Source of the DNA: Zoogloea sp.
GTDB lineage: Bacteria > Pseudomonadota > Gammaproteobacteria > Burkholderiales > Rhodocyclaceae
Length of the DNA: 64,000 nucleotides
Assembly (NCBI RefSeq): GCF_023150065.1
Contig: NZ_JAKLLN010000001.1
Span: 124,001-188,000 of the forward strand
Direction: 5' to 3'
Shown here: positions 53,409 through 62,048 of the stretch, piece after piece
How positions within the stretch are numbered: the stretch's first letter is position 1
Layout: every line of letters begins with the position of its first letter
Translations under genes and position numbers: made by a program
The notes under the pieces: generated by a model
The model's input: only the letters and a program-made list of their open reading frames with translations
What the model was told of the DNA's origin: nothing
Database searches by the model: none

Positions 53409-54875
53409 ATGAACTTTGTTATTCCTGATTTTTACCCTGCTGCGGCTGAGCTGTTCGTCGCCGCGATGTCGTTCGTCATTCTCTTGGCTGGAACGTTCAA
53501 GCAGAACGCGCGAAATTTGGTATATACCCTTACGCAGTTGACCCTCGTGGTTGCTGCGGTAATTACCTGGAGAACGATGGATGGCCAGGTCAACTTCACG
53601 TTCAGCAACATGTACGTGGATGACCTGATGGGTGATTTCCTAAAGCTCATGCTGTACCTGTCGGTTGCAGTAGTGCTCCTCTATTCCCGTGGTTACATGA
53701 ACGACCGGAAGATGGAGACTACCGAGTACTACCTTCTGGCCATCTATGCAACGCTCGGCATGATGGTGATGATCTCGGCCAATCACTTCCTGACCATCTA
53801 TCTGGGTTTGGAACTTTTGTCGCTGGCTCTTTATGCCATGGTCGCGCTGGAGCGGGATTCGGCACGTGCGACTGAAGCTGCGATGAAGTACTTCGTGCTT
53901 GGCGCGCTTGCGTCGGGTCTGCTGCTGTACGGTATCTCGATGATTTATGGTGCGACGGGTACGCTTGAGATCTCCAGCGTTGCACAGGCCATCTATCATC
54001 AGGCTGGCAACCGTACCGTGCTCATGTTTGGTCTGGTGTTTGTGGTAGCTGGTCTGGCGTTCAAGCTCGGCGTCGTTCCCTTCCACATGTGGATTCCGGA
54101 CGTCTATCAAGGCGCGCCTGCTGCGATCACTCTGTTCATTGCGTCTGCGCCGAAACTCGCTGCGTTTGCGATGGCCATGCGGCTGCTTGTGAATGGCCTC
54201 TTTGAGCTCGCCGAACAATGGCAGTCGATGTTGATGTTCCTTGCCGTGCTGTCCATCGTTCTCGGAAACCTTGCGGCAATCGCTCAGACCAACCTGAAGA
54301 GAATGCTGGGTTATTCTGGTATCTCTCACATGGGTTTCATGTTGCTGGGATTGATGTCCGGTGTTGTTGGCGGTGATCGGCATTTCGCGCTCAATGCCTA
54401 CAGCTCTTCGATGTTCTACGTCATCTCGTATGTCCTGATGAGCATGGCGTCCTTTGGCGTGATTCTCCTGATGTCGCGCTCCGGCTTCGAGGCGGAATCC
54501 CTTGACGATTTCCGGGGTCTCAACAAGCGTAACTCCTGGTTTGCGGGGGTGATGGCCATGGTCATGTTCTCCATGGCGGGCATCCCGTTCTTTATCGGTT
54601 TCTTTGCGAAGTTCTCGGTGCTTCAGGCTGTCGTTGCGGCGGGTTACATCTGGCTCGCGGTGCTGGCGGTCGTAATGTCTCTTATCGGTGCTTTTTACTA
54701 TCTGCGCGTCGTCAAGATCATGTTCTTCGATGAGCCTGCAGATTCTGCTCCGATTACTGCGACGACCGACATGCGCGTGCTGCTGTCCCTCAATGGCGTA
54801 GCGATCGCCGTTCTGGGTCTGATGCCGCAGACTTTGATGTCGCTCTGTGCTTATTCCCTGCTCGGTTCGCTTTGA
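53409..54875 (+). CDS. nuoN: NADH-quinone oxidoreductase subunit N
   Basis: This 488-residue ND2-type antiporter-like subunit has about 14 helices. Features: [20 protein letters not shown] with the helix-5 Glu, [35 protein letters not shown], and [17 protein letters not shown]. It is the last of the fourteen nuo genes, which are in the canonical A-N order. Confidence 0.97.
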   Translation: MNFVIPDFYPAAAELFVAAMSFVILLAGTFKQNARNLVYTLTQLTLVVAAVITWRTMDGQVNFTFSNMYVDDLMGDFLKLMLYLSVAVVLLYSRGYMNDRKMETTEYYLLAIYATLGMMVMISANHFLTIYLGLELLSLALYAMVALERDSARATEAAMKYFVLGALASGLLLYGISMIYGATGTLEISSVAQAIYHQAGNRTVLMFGLVFVVAGLAFKLGVVPFHMWIPDVYQGAPAAITLFIASAPKLAAFAMAMRLLVNGLFELAEQWQSMLMFLAVLSIVLGNLAAIAQTNLKRMLGYSGISHMGFMLLGLMSGVVGGDRHFALNAYSSSMFYVISYVLMSMASFGVILLMSRSGFEAESLDDFRGLNKRNSWFAGVMAMVMFSMAGIPFFIGFFAKFSVLQAVVAAGYIWLAVLAVVMSLIGAFYYLRVVKIMFFDEPADSAPITATTDMRVLLSLNGVAIAVLGLMPQTLMSLCAYSLLGSL

Positions 54876-54916
54876 TCTATCTGCCGCGGATCAGCTAGGG
54901 GCGAAAGGAGGGTGGG

Positions 54917-55237
54917 TTGGCTAACTTTGTCGTCGTTCTAGGCGTATTCGGTTTGCTGGCCAACCTTCCTTTCTTTACGCCACGGTTCATGGGTGTAATG
55001 CCCATGAAGGCAAGCAAAGTCGGGTTTGTCTTGTTCTTCGAGGTGGCTCTGTGTTATTTGCTTGCGCTGCTTGGCTTGGTTGGTGCTGAGTCTTGGTTGG
55101 AAGGCGTGGGCTACAGTCAGGGATGGGAGTTTTATGTCGTGGTCTCCTGCCTGTTCGTCGTTGCGGGTTTTCCTGGCTTTGTTCATCGTTTTTTCTTTAG
55201 ATCTCCTGTAGCTAGCCAGACAGCGCAGGGTGGGTGA
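54917..55237 (+). CDS. DUF2818 family membrane protein
   Basis: This 106-residue protein has three membrane helices (about 2-18, 32-55, 75-97). It matches, by recognition, the DUF2818 family found next to nuoN in many betaproteobacteria. TTG 54917 is fixed by a strong AGGAGG at 54906-54911. The position 41 bp after nuoN suggests a Complex I accessory or assembly role, which is inference only. Confidence 0.8.
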   Translation: MANFVVVLGVFGLLANLPFFTPRFMGVMPMKASKVGFVLFFEVALCYLLALLGLVGAESWLEGVGYSQGWEFYVVVSCLFVVAGFPGFVHRFFFRSPVASQTAQGG

Positions 55238-55323
55238 AAGTCTGTTGTCTCCGGCTTTCGAAGTGGTTGGCTTGTTCGATAGTTTTCAGCTCCGTTGTTG
55301 GTGAATATGTCTGTTCATTCCGC

Positions 55324-55617
55324 ATGAATTCTAAAGTCGATAACTTCGTGATCGTGGGTCGTACCAGTGATGATCGTACGTTCCGGCCCAGTGACTGGGC
55401 GGATCGTCTTTGCGGCATCATGTCTGCTTTTGGAGCAGACCATCGCATGACCTATTCACCCTACGTGCGGCCTGCCTGCAACCTGAGGGGGGACAAGACC
55501 GTGCTGGTTGATGCGCGTATCCACGATATAGAGCCCCTTGCCTATAATTTCCTGAAGAACTTTGCGAAGGACAACGATCTTCAGGTCGAACTCCTTCCCG
55601 ACGATTACTTCATCTGA
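55324..55617 (+). CDS. DUF3579 family protein
   Basis: This 97-residue soluble protein starts MNSKVDNFVIVGRTSDDRTFRPSDWADRLCG and ends VELLPDDYFI. It matches the DUF3579 family of betaproteobacteria, as I recognise it. Function unknown. It has two conserved-looking Cys (CGIMSAF, RPACNLRGDK). I use ATG 55324; an upstream in-frame start at 55234 adds an atypical hydrophobic leader. Confidence 0.78.
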   Translation: MNSKVDNFVIVGRTSDDRTFRPSDWADRLCGIMSAFGADHRMTYSPYVRPACNLRGDKTVLVDARIHDIEPLAYNFLKNFAKDNDLQVELLPDDYFI

Positions 55618-55688
55618 TCGCCTTCCGATCGACTTTCCTTGGCGTCTGATACCTCAGCCGTCATCACAGCAGAAGCGCTGCCTATCCC

Positions 55689-55708
55689 GGTCTCTCGTTC
55701 GGGAGACC
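55689..55708 (+). terminator. Possible terminator after the DUF3579 gene
   Basis: GGTCTC (55689-55694) and GAGACC (55703-55708) form a 6-bp stem with an 8-base loop, followed by TTCCT. The U tract is poor. It lies about 70 bases after the DUF3579 stop. Confidence 0.35.
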
Positions 55709-55741
55709 TTCCTAAAGTGTTGATATCGTTTCAGTAAGGTC

Positions 55742-55760
55742 CGGGCTCAGCGTGAGCCCG
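55742..55760 (-). terminator. Hairpin over the narL stop codon
   Basis: CGGGCTC / GAGCCCG (55742-55748 with 55754-55760) with loop AGCGT is a perfect 7-bp stem that includes the narL stop codon. It lacks a U tract and may stabilise the 3' end or act as a weak terminator. Confidence 0.45.
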
Positions 55761-56421
55761 AATTGCTGTTGGGGCGAAGGTTCTGGTCAATGGCCCAGAC
55801 GGCTGCCTCAAGGCGTGATCGGAACTTGAGTTTCTTTAGCAGGTTCTTGATATGGACCTTGACGGTCCCTTCGGCGATATTCAGATCGCGGGCGATCAGC
55901 TTGTTTGACAGGCCATTGGCGAGGCAGCCGAGAATATCGCGTTCCCTGTCGGTGAGAGGGGCGAGAGAGCGCTCGGCAGCCTGCGCTTCGTCCCGCAAGG
56001 ACCTTGCGAGCAGGCCGTTCAGACTCTCGCTGATCACGATCCGGCCGCGCTGCGCTTCAACGATCCTTTCCAGCAGTTCCTCCGGCTCCATGTCCTTCAG
56101 CAAGTAGCCGTCAGCGCCCGCACGGATTGCCGCGACCAGATCGTCGGCTGCATCTGATACCGTCAGAATCAGGATTCTGGCGGCGAGATCTGCCTCACGC
56201 AGCGCGCGTAGGGTCTCGATGCCGTTCATCCCTTTCATGTTTAGATCCAGCAGGATCAGGTCAGGCTCCAGCCCTTTGGCCATTTCCAGACCTTCCTCTC
56301 CGCTGGACGCTTCGCCGATGAGATGCAACTCGTCGTTCAGGGCCAGCAACTGGGACACACCTTTGCGGAAGAGGGGGTGGTCGTCGATGATCAGTACGGA
56401 ACTGGTGGAGGCAATGTTCAC
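55747..56421 (-). CDS. narL: NarL/FixJ-type response regulator
   Basis: This 224-residue regulator has a receiver domain (VLIIDDHPLFRKGV acidic pair; phosphoacceptor Asp in LILLDLNMKGMNGIE; conserved Lys in YLLKDMEPEELL) and a LuxR-type helix-turn-helix (LTDRERDILGCLANGLSNKLIARDLNIAEGTVKVHIKNLLKKLK). It overlaps the sensor gene by 4 bp (ATGA), so they form a two-component pair. The sensor's NarX-like P-box supports a nitrate/nitrite role. No nar reductase genes are in the window. Confidence 0.9.
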   Translation of the reverse strand: MNIASTSSVLIIDDHPLFRKGVSQLLALNDELHLIGEASSGEEGLEMAKGLEPDLILLDLNMKGMNGIETLRALREADLAARILILTVSDAADDLVAAIRAGADGYLLKDMEPEELLERIVEAQRGRIVISESLNGLLARSLRDEAQAAERSLAPLTDRERDILGCLANGLSNKLIARDLNIAEGTVKVHIKNLLKKLKFRSRLEAAVWAIDQNLRPNSNSGSR

Positions 56422-58328
56422 TGAGGGGTTCCTTGGTTGAGGGAAGGAGCGTCCTGGAGGACGGGTTGATTGGGAAAGGTGAATTCGACACGGGTCCCAC
56501 CGCCGTTCCGCGGAAGAACCTTGAGATCGCCCTCCAGGTTTTGGGCACGGTCGCGCATGATCACGATCCCGTAGCGGTGCATGGGAGTGTTGTTTTCGTC
56601 GAAGCCGATGCCGTCGTCTTCTATGCTGACGGTGATCAGGTTGTCTTCGGCATTTCTGAGCGTGACTGAAACGTGTCTTGCGTGGGCATGGCGTTCGATG
56701 TTGGAGAGCGCTTCCCTGATGATCTGCAGGACGTGAATTTCCCGGTGAGGCGGTAGCTCAAGGCTGCTCAGATGATTCTCCAGCGTGATGTTCAGCCCGG
56801 TGCGCCGTCGAAAGTCCTGCACGGTGTCGTCGATGGCTGCCGGCAGGCCGCGCCCGTCGATGCGCAGGCGGAAGGTGGTCAGAAGTTCGCGGAGCTGGCG
56901 GTAGGCTTCGTTGAGTCCATCACGCAGTTCGCTCACGACTTCATTGACGGGTTCCGGGCGCGGGTGGGGGCCAAGAAGGCTCTGCAGGCGGGTGACCTGA
57001 ATTTTCAGGTAGGAAAGGGACTGAGCCAGGGAGTCATGGAGTTCCCGGGCGATCACCGAGCGTTCGTCGAGGAGGGCCAGTCGGTGGCGTTCCTCATTCC
57101 GCTGGGTGGTCGCCAGGGCGCTGCCGATGTGCCGACCGACGGCTTCCAGGAGTTCGATCTGCCAGCTTTCGAGGCGCTTGCTGTCTGCCTGCTGAAGCAG
57201 CATGGCCCCGTGACTGCGCGTGCCGTCAAAGAGAGGTACCGAAATGTTCCATTCGCCGGGTACCGCGTCACGCACACCGATGGTGACCTGGGGAGGGCTG
57301 CCTTTCTCGCAACCGTGGCATTCCGAGCGGCATAGCTCCGTGTCCGGCATGGGGGCTGCCGGATCTGCCTGTACGACCACGCTCATGCCGTCGACCCGGG
57401 TGAGGCACAGGGTTCCGGCGCGGATGCCGATCACCTGCGCGACTTCCTGGAGAACCTGCTGCAGCGTGGTCTTGCTGACTGCACGCTCGGAGAGTGCCCG
57501 TATGGTCCGATAGAGAAGATTCAGGGATTGGTTGCTGCGGGCCAGCTCCTCGGTCTTTTCCATGACCCGGTTTTCCAGCTCGGCGTAGCTCCGTGACAGA
57601 TCCTCAACCATGAAGTTGAAGGCCTCGCCGAGTTGTCCGAGTTCGTCGGGCTCGCGAATGGTGACCCGTTGGTTGAAATTGCCTGCCCGGACTACCTTTG
57701 CAAGGCCCAGAAGCTCGTCTAGGGGGTTCAGTACGTAGGTCCTGAGCTGGACTACCGCGGAGGCTCCGACGATCAAGAGCAGGGCCAGTGAAATGCCTTG
57801 TACGAGGCGCAGTGCCTGAAGTTTGGTCTCGAGCCCGTCTTCCACCAGGGCGACCAGCTGGTCGATATGCACCACCATCTGCGTTGTGTCGGCCTGGAGA
57901 GCGAGGCGGGCGTCGGCGTCGGGCCCTGCTTTCTGGACGGCGGGACGGAAGCGGGTGCGCCAGAATTCCCCTACGCTTTCGTAGGCTTGGCGCACGGGGT
58001 CGTCGGCGCCGAGGGGAATGATCCGCAGGAGGTCCGGATGGGCGTAGCGCGCCTCGAATTCGGCCATTGCCTTGGCCAGCCTGGGGTAGCGGGCATCCTT
58101 GGTGTCCAGTCCTACGGCCGACTGGACGGCGTAGGAGTGCATGCGCAGGGCGCCTGCCATGTTGATTGCACGGGCTTCCCCCGACGACAGCTCGACCACG
58201 GTGATCGAGGCGAGAATCGAAATTGCGGCCAGCGTGGCAATGGCGGCGATCCAGCCCCCAAGACGGATGACGACGGAGGGGCGTCCGTTACCGTGGGAGC
58301 TTTTCTGATGGATGGATGAGGCACTCAA
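56418..58328 (-). CDS. narX: NarX-type nitrate/nitrite sensor kinase
   Basis: The 636-residue protein has a first membrane helix at about 24-46, a periplasmic sensor with a NarX P-box (ARAINMAGALRMHSYAVQSAV), a second helix at about 178-200, HAMP, a Cys-containing central domain (LCRSECHGCEKG) as in NarX, HisKA_3 with the phospho-His in VIARELHDSLAQSLSYLKIQ, and HATPase (SIEDDGIGFDENN). The TTG start at 58328 has GGAG upstream. It is coupled to narL by an ATGA overlap and is divergent from the Crp/Fnr regulator. Confidence 0.9.
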   Translation of the reverse strand: MSASSIHQKSSHGNGRPSVVIRLGGWIAAIATLAAISILASITVVELSSGEARAINMAGALRMHSYAVQSAVGLDTKDARYPRLAKAMAEFEARYAHPDLLRIIPLGADDPVRQAYESVGEFWRTRFRPAVQKAGPDADARLALQADTTQMVVHIDQLVALVEDGLETKLQALRLVQGISLALLLIVGASAVVQLRTYVLNPLDELLGLAKVVRAGNFNQRVTIREPDELGQLGEAFNFMVEDLSRSYAELENRVMEKTEELARSNQSLNLLYRTIRALSERAVSKTTLQQVLQEVAQVIGIRAGTLCLTRVDGMSVVVQADPAAPMPDTELCRSECHGCEKGSPPQVTIGVRDAVPGEWNISVPLFDGTRSHGAMLLQQADSKRLESWQIELLEAVGRHIGSALATTQRNEERHRLALLDERSVIARELHDSLAQSLSYLKIQVTRLQSLLGPHPRPEPVNEVVSELRDGLNEAYRQLRELLTTFRLRIDGRGLPAAIDDTVQDFRRRTGLNITLENHLSSLELPPHREIHVLQIIREALSNIERHAHARHVSVTLRNAEDNLITVSIEDDGIGFDENNTPMHRYGIVIMRDRAQNLEGDLKVLPRNGGGTRVEFTFPNQPVLQDAPSLNQGTPQ

Positions 58329-58688
58329 GGCGTGATCTCCGGTTGCCCTGACGGGGTCTTATTTTGGGCCTGGTGCAGGGTGGAAGGGAATCCGTGCGCG
58401 CGTTCCGGGACGGAAAATGGGAGTAGGGCAATCCCGCTTGAAGCCGCGCCGCGAAGTTTGGGATCGTTTTTTTTGATTTGGAAAATCAATTTAAAAGCAG
58501 TGTGTTGTATGAATTTTTATGCAATTGGTTGATACCAAAAAAGAGGTATTTCCTGCATTTTCGACCCCTCCGGGAGCATGATCTAGGTCAAATCCAGATA
58601 CCCGGACGACTCCTAGACTGCGCGGCATGTCAAAGGGCAGCCACTTAAATTCCGGGTTGTCCTGCACATGTACCAAGCGGGGAAAACC
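58329..58688. other. narX / Crp-Fnr regulator intergenic region (360 bp)
   Basis: No gene is seen here. The central part (about 58460-58560) is strikingly AT-rich compared with its surroundings. It contains three palindromes: TTGATTT-GGA-AAATCAA (58473-58489), TTGGT-TGAT-ACCAA (58525-58538) and the FNR-like ATGAT-CTAG-GTCAA (58578-58591). The first two are closer to narX and could act on either gene. Confidence 0.6.
58578..58591 (+). promoter_or_regulatory. FNR/DNR-type box with promoter
   Basis: ATGAT-CTAG-GTCAA matches the FNR/ANR/DNR consensus TTGAT-N4-ATCAA at 8 of 10 defined positions. A -10-like TAGACT lies at 58614-58619, which puts the box near -41.5, the class II activation position. 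It may be autoregulatory or serve another Fnr-family activator. Confidence 0.65.
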
Positions 58689-59501
58689 ATGCATACCAGC
58701 CTAGATGACTTGTCCTTGATCCTCAGTGAGATCGCTCTGTTTCGCGCCTTGCCTGAGCATGTGATCAGCGATATCGCCCGCTCCGCGGAGGTTGTCAGCC
58801 TTGCCAAGGGCAAGGCGATCTATGCGGCGGGAGATCGGCCGCGTGCCCTGTACCACGTCATGTCCGGTCACCTCAAGGTTTCGGTGTCGTCTCAGGATGG
58901 TGGTGAAAAGGTGATCGAGATTCTGTCACCCCGGCAGCTTTTCGGGGTCGCCGAATTGTTTGGAGATGCGCCCTGTGTGTCCTCGGTGGAAACCGTGACC
59001 CCTGTGGTCATGCTATCAGTGGGGCGGGACAGCGTGCTGCGAGCCATCGAGCAGGAACCGGGTCTGTCCCGGCGCATGCTCAGCGCCATGGCACAGCGGC
59101 AGTCGTCCATCGAGAGGGACATCGCAGCGGACTGCTTCCAGTCGGGCACGGCCAAGGTCGTGGACTACCTCCTGCGTCTGGCGGGGCCGGGCATCGAGAA
59201 GGGGAGGGTGGTGGAGCTCGAACTCGAGATTCCCAAGCATGTGCTGGCGGCACGCATGGGTTTTACCCCGGAAACCCTGTCGCGCATCTTCCGTGAGCTC
59301 TCCGATGCCGGAATGATTCATGTGCACGGCAAGCATGTCACCCTGATGGAGGCCTTTGTCCGCACACACGCGGCCCGCCCGTCCCTTCGCCGTGAAGGCC
59401 CGGTTGGCATCTCCCGAGTACCGGCCTCCTCCCAGGGAAGCGCGTGGTTTTCACGCCAGGGGGTTGGACAAGCGGCAGCCTTCGGGGCCCGCGGCGCCTG
59501 A
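58689..59501 (+). CDS. Crp/Fnr-family regulator (DNR/NnrR-like)
   Basis: The 270-residue protein has a cNMP-fold sensor domain (about 15-130; FRALPEHVISDIARSAEVVSL, MSGHLKVSV, FGVAELFGD), a dimerisation helix and a winged helix with LAARMGFTPETLSRIFRELSDAGMI, whose ExxSR recognition pattern fits FNR-type boxes. There is no N-terminal Cys cluster, so it is not an oxygen-sensing Fe-S FNR; a heme/NO-sensing DNR or NnrR role is more likely but unproven. A Ser/Arg/Gly-rich tail of about 45 residues after the HTH is unusual. ATG 58689 follows GGGGA. Confidence 0.85.
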   Translation: MHTSLDDLSLILSEIALFRALPEHVISDIARSAEVVSLAKGKAIYAAGDRPRALYHVMSGHLKVSVSSQDGGEKVIEILSPRQLFGVAELFGDAPCVSSVETVTPVVMLSVGRDSVLRAIEQEPGLSRRMLSAMAQRQSSIERDIAADCFQSGTAKVVDYLLRLAGPGIEKGRVVELELEIPKHVLAARMGFTPETLSRIFRELSDAGMIHVHGKHVTLMEAFVRTHAARPSLRREGPVGISRVPASSQGSAWFSRQGVGQAAAFGARGA

Positions 59502-59572
59502 GCAAAGCCATATTCCGATGGCACGGTGCCTTGGAGTATCCTTCGCTCCTCGCCCAACCGACGGAGTGGCCC

Positions 59573-60445
59573 ATGCTTGTCAAGGATTCCGATTTCGATA
59601 GTCTTGTACCGGGCTTGCCGCTGAGCCGTCGGACCTTCGTCGGCGCCTCCCTTGCGGCCGGTTTTGCACTGGCAGTGCGCCCGGCCCAGGGTCAGAGTGT
59701 CATCCAGACCGAAGCCAGCGGGCTCTCCACGGGCGACATCAGCATCAAGGCCGCCGACGGTGTGCCGCTCAGGGCCTATTGGGTCCAGCCCTCCGGCAAG
59801 GGGCCTTTTCCGACAGTGCTCGTGATTTCCGAAATCTTCGGCCTGCACGAGTACATTCGCGATACCTGCCGCCGGCTGGCCCGGCAGGGCTACCAGGCCA
59901 TTGCGCCCAACCTCTTCCAGCGTCAGGGCGATCCTGCGAGCGTGGGAAGTGTGGCCGAGATCCTCTCGACGATAGTTAGCAAGGTACCCGATGCTCAGGT
60001 CATGAGTGATCTGGATGCCTGCGCCAGCTGGGCTGCGGCAAATGGCGGAGATCCGGCAAGGCTGGCGATCACCGGCTTTTGCTGGGGAGGGCGGATCACC
60101 TGGCTTTACGCCGCCCACAATCCGCAGTTGCGGGCCGCCGTCGCTTGGTACGGCAGGCTTACCGGTGTGGCAACCGGCACCTCGCCCAAGCATCCTGCCG
60201 ATCTCGTCGGCCACATCAATACACCGGTGCTCGGTCTGTATGGCGGCAAGGACCAGGGGATTCCGGTGTCCGACGTGGAGGACATGCGCGAGGACATGGC
60301 CCGGGCCGGCAAGCGGGCCGAGTTCGTCATCTACCCCGAGGCGGGTCACGCCTTTCACGCCGACTATCGGCCCAGCTATCGGGCTGAGGATGCCATTGAC
60401 GGCTGGGCCCGGATGCTGGCCTGGTTTCGGGACAAGGGCGTTTAG
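59573..60445 (+). CDS. Tat-exported dienelactone hydrolase family protein
   Basis: The 290-residue protein has an N-terminal twin-arginine signal (LSRRTFVGASLAAGFALAV) and an alpha/beta hydrolase of the dienelactone hydrolase type: SEIFGLHEYIRDTCRRLARQGY, the nucleophile Cys170 in ITGFCWGGR, Asp in GGKDQGIPV and His in AGHAFHADY. The substrate is unknown; most members are not true dienelactone hydrolases. ATG 59573 has GGAG upstream; a frame-extending start at 59444 lies inside the regulator gene. Confidence 0.9.
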   Translation: MLVKDSDFDSLVPGLPLSRRTFVGASLAAGFALAVRPAQGQSVIQTEASGLSTGDISIKAADGVPLRAYWVQPSGKGPFPTVLVISEIFGLHEYIRDTCRRLARQGYQAIAPNLFQRQGDPASVGSVAEILSTIVSKVPDAQVMSDLDACASWAAANGGDPARLAITGFCWGGRITWLYAAHNPQLRAAVAWYGRLTGVATGTSPKHPADLVGHINTPVLGLYGGKDQGIPVSDVEDMREDMARAGKRAEFVIYPEAGHAFHADYRPSYRAEDAIDGWARMLAWFRDKGV

Positions 60446-60486
60446 CTGGCCGATGCGTTTAGCCGGCCGACAGGCCGGAGGCGCGC

Positions 60487-61152
60487 TCAGCCGCGCAGAC
60501 TGATCACCGGCCAGTTCCGGGACGTGGCGTGGGCGCGCAAGGTGTCGTCCGGGTCCACGGCGATCGGGTTGCTCACCTTGCCCAACAGGGGCAGGTCGTT
60601 GTGGGAGTCGCTGTAAAACCAGCTGCGTTCGAAGCTCGACCAGCACAGACCCAGGCCTTCCAGCCATGCTTCAACCCGCTCGATCTTGCCGTCCTTGAAG
60701 GCCGGTGTACCCCGGGGTTTGCCCGTGAAGGCGCCGCCTTCCTGGGCCGGGACCGTGGCGATCAGGTGGGGGATGCCGAAAGCCCGGGCAATCGGGTAGG
60801 TCACGAAACTGTTGGTGGCCGTGACAATGGCCACGATCGCCCCGGCCTCCAGGTGCCGGTTCACCAGCGCCCGGGACGCCTCCGTCATCATCGGTAGAAT
60901 CCGGCTGGTCATGAACGCCTTGTGCCAGGCATCGAGTTGCTCCCGGCTGTGGCGGGCCAGGGGCTTGAGCTGGAAGTCCAGGAATTCGAAGATGTCCAGC
61001 GTGCCTGCCTTGTACTGGTCGAAGAAGGCCTGATTGCGCGCTTCATAGACTTCCTTGTCGAGGACGCCGCGGGAAATCAGGTATTGGGCCCACTCGAAGT
61101 CCGAGTCACCGGCGAGCAGGGTGTTGTCCAGGTCGAAGAGTACGAGTTCCAT
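60487..61152 (-). CDS. HAD-IB family phosphatase (SerB-like)
   Basis: This 221-residue HAD hydrolase has motif I LVLFDLDNTLLAGDSDFEW, motif II Thr in VAIVTATNSFV, and motif III/IV SWFYSDSHNDLPLLGKV. The helical cap is of the SerB/PSPase C1 type. It lies 10 bp after hda on the same strand; an HAD-IB gene next to hda is common in betaproteobacteria. The substrate is not known, and it is not assigned as the biosynthetic SerB. Confidence 0.9.
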   Translation of the reverse strand: MELVLFDLDNTLLAGDSDFEWAQYLISRGVLDKEVYEARNQAFFDQYKAGTLDIFEFLDFQLKPLARHSREQLDAWHKAFMTSRILPMMTEASRALVNRHLEAGAIVAIVTATNSFVTYPIARAFGIPHLIATVPAQEGGAFTGKPRGTPAFKDGKIERVEAWLEGLGLCWSSFERSWFYSDSHNDLPLLGKVSNPIAVDPDDTLRAHATSRNWPVISLRG

Positions 61153-61162
61153 CTTGATCGCT

Positions 61163-61843
61163 TCAAAGGCTCAGGTCGCGCTGCAGGATTTCCCGCAGCA
61201 GGGGCAGGGTGATGGCGCGCTTGCGTTCCAGCGAAGCGGCATCGAGGGCATCCAGGGTGCGCAGCAGGCTGGTCAGGTCGCGGCGGCCGTGGCGCAGCAG
61301 GTATTGCACGATTTCCGGGTCGAGGCGCAGGCCGCGGGCTGCCGCCTGGGCGTCAAGAATGGCCAGGCGGTCATCGTCATTCAGGGCCTTGACCTCGAAG
61401 ATCAGGCTCTGGCCGATGCGGGTGCGCAGATCTTCACGCAGATGCAGGTGGAGCGGCGCGGCGCAGCCACTGGTGATGAGGGTCATGCGCTGGCTGCGGG
61501 CCGAGTTGAAGGCCCGGAACAGGGCGATCTGGGCATCGGGGCCAAGGGCCTCCACGTCATCCACGGCCAGCATCAGGGCGGGCGCCTCGGGCAGGGTGTC
61601 CGTCACATCGGCGGCCCGCAGGTAGCAGGCCGGCCGGCCGGCCTGGGCGGCGGCGGTCACCACGCTACGCAGGAGGTGGCTGCGACCACTGCCGGCATCG
61701 CCCCACAGGAAGAGGTGCTGGGGCACATCCGCCACAGGAATGGCTTCGTAGAGGGCGGCGAGCAGGTCGGCGTTGGCCGCGGCAACGAAGTTTTCCAGCA
61801 GCGGCGGTGCGTCGGCGTGCAGATCGAGGGTGAGTTGCTTCAC
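61163..61843 (-). CDS. hda: DnaA regulatory inactivator Hda
   Basis: Hda with the beta clamp stimulates DnaA-ATP hydrolysis to prevent over-initiation. The 226-residue DnaA-AAA+ homologue starts VKQLTLDLHADAPPLLENF, with the clamp-binding QLTLDL motif at its N-terminus. It has a P-loop (LWGDAGSGRSHLLRSV), a Walker B-like ALMLAVDDVEAL and an Arg-containing sensor region. GTG 61843 is chosen because it places the clamp motif at the N-terminus, as the family requires. It lacks the DnaA DNA-binding domain. Confidence 0.93.
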   Translation of the reverse strand: MKQLTLDLHADAPPLLENFVAAANADLLAALYEAIPVADVPQHLFLWGDAGSGRSHLLRSVVTAAAQAGRPACYLRAADVTDTLPEAPALMLAVDDVEALGPDAQIALFRAFNSARSQRMTLITSGCAAPLHLHLREDLRTRIGQSLIFEVKALNDDDRLAILDAQAAARGLRLDPEIVQYLLRHGRRDLTSLLRTLDALDAASLERKRAITLPLLREILQRDLSL

Positions 61844-62048
61844 GAGGTAGTCTCGCCGTTCAACACCGTGCAAGGGCGGGCTGGCGACATTTCGGCTAAA
61901 ATTCGGGTTTGTTTGCGCGGGGCAGGTGGGAAACACCCAGATGTCTGCAGCGCAAGGCCCGTTAATGTAGCCGGTCGCGGCGGGGCGCTCAACCCGATGA
62001 GTGCAATCCTCCTGCTCGCTGGTCGCTTCACAAGAGATCACAGAACCC

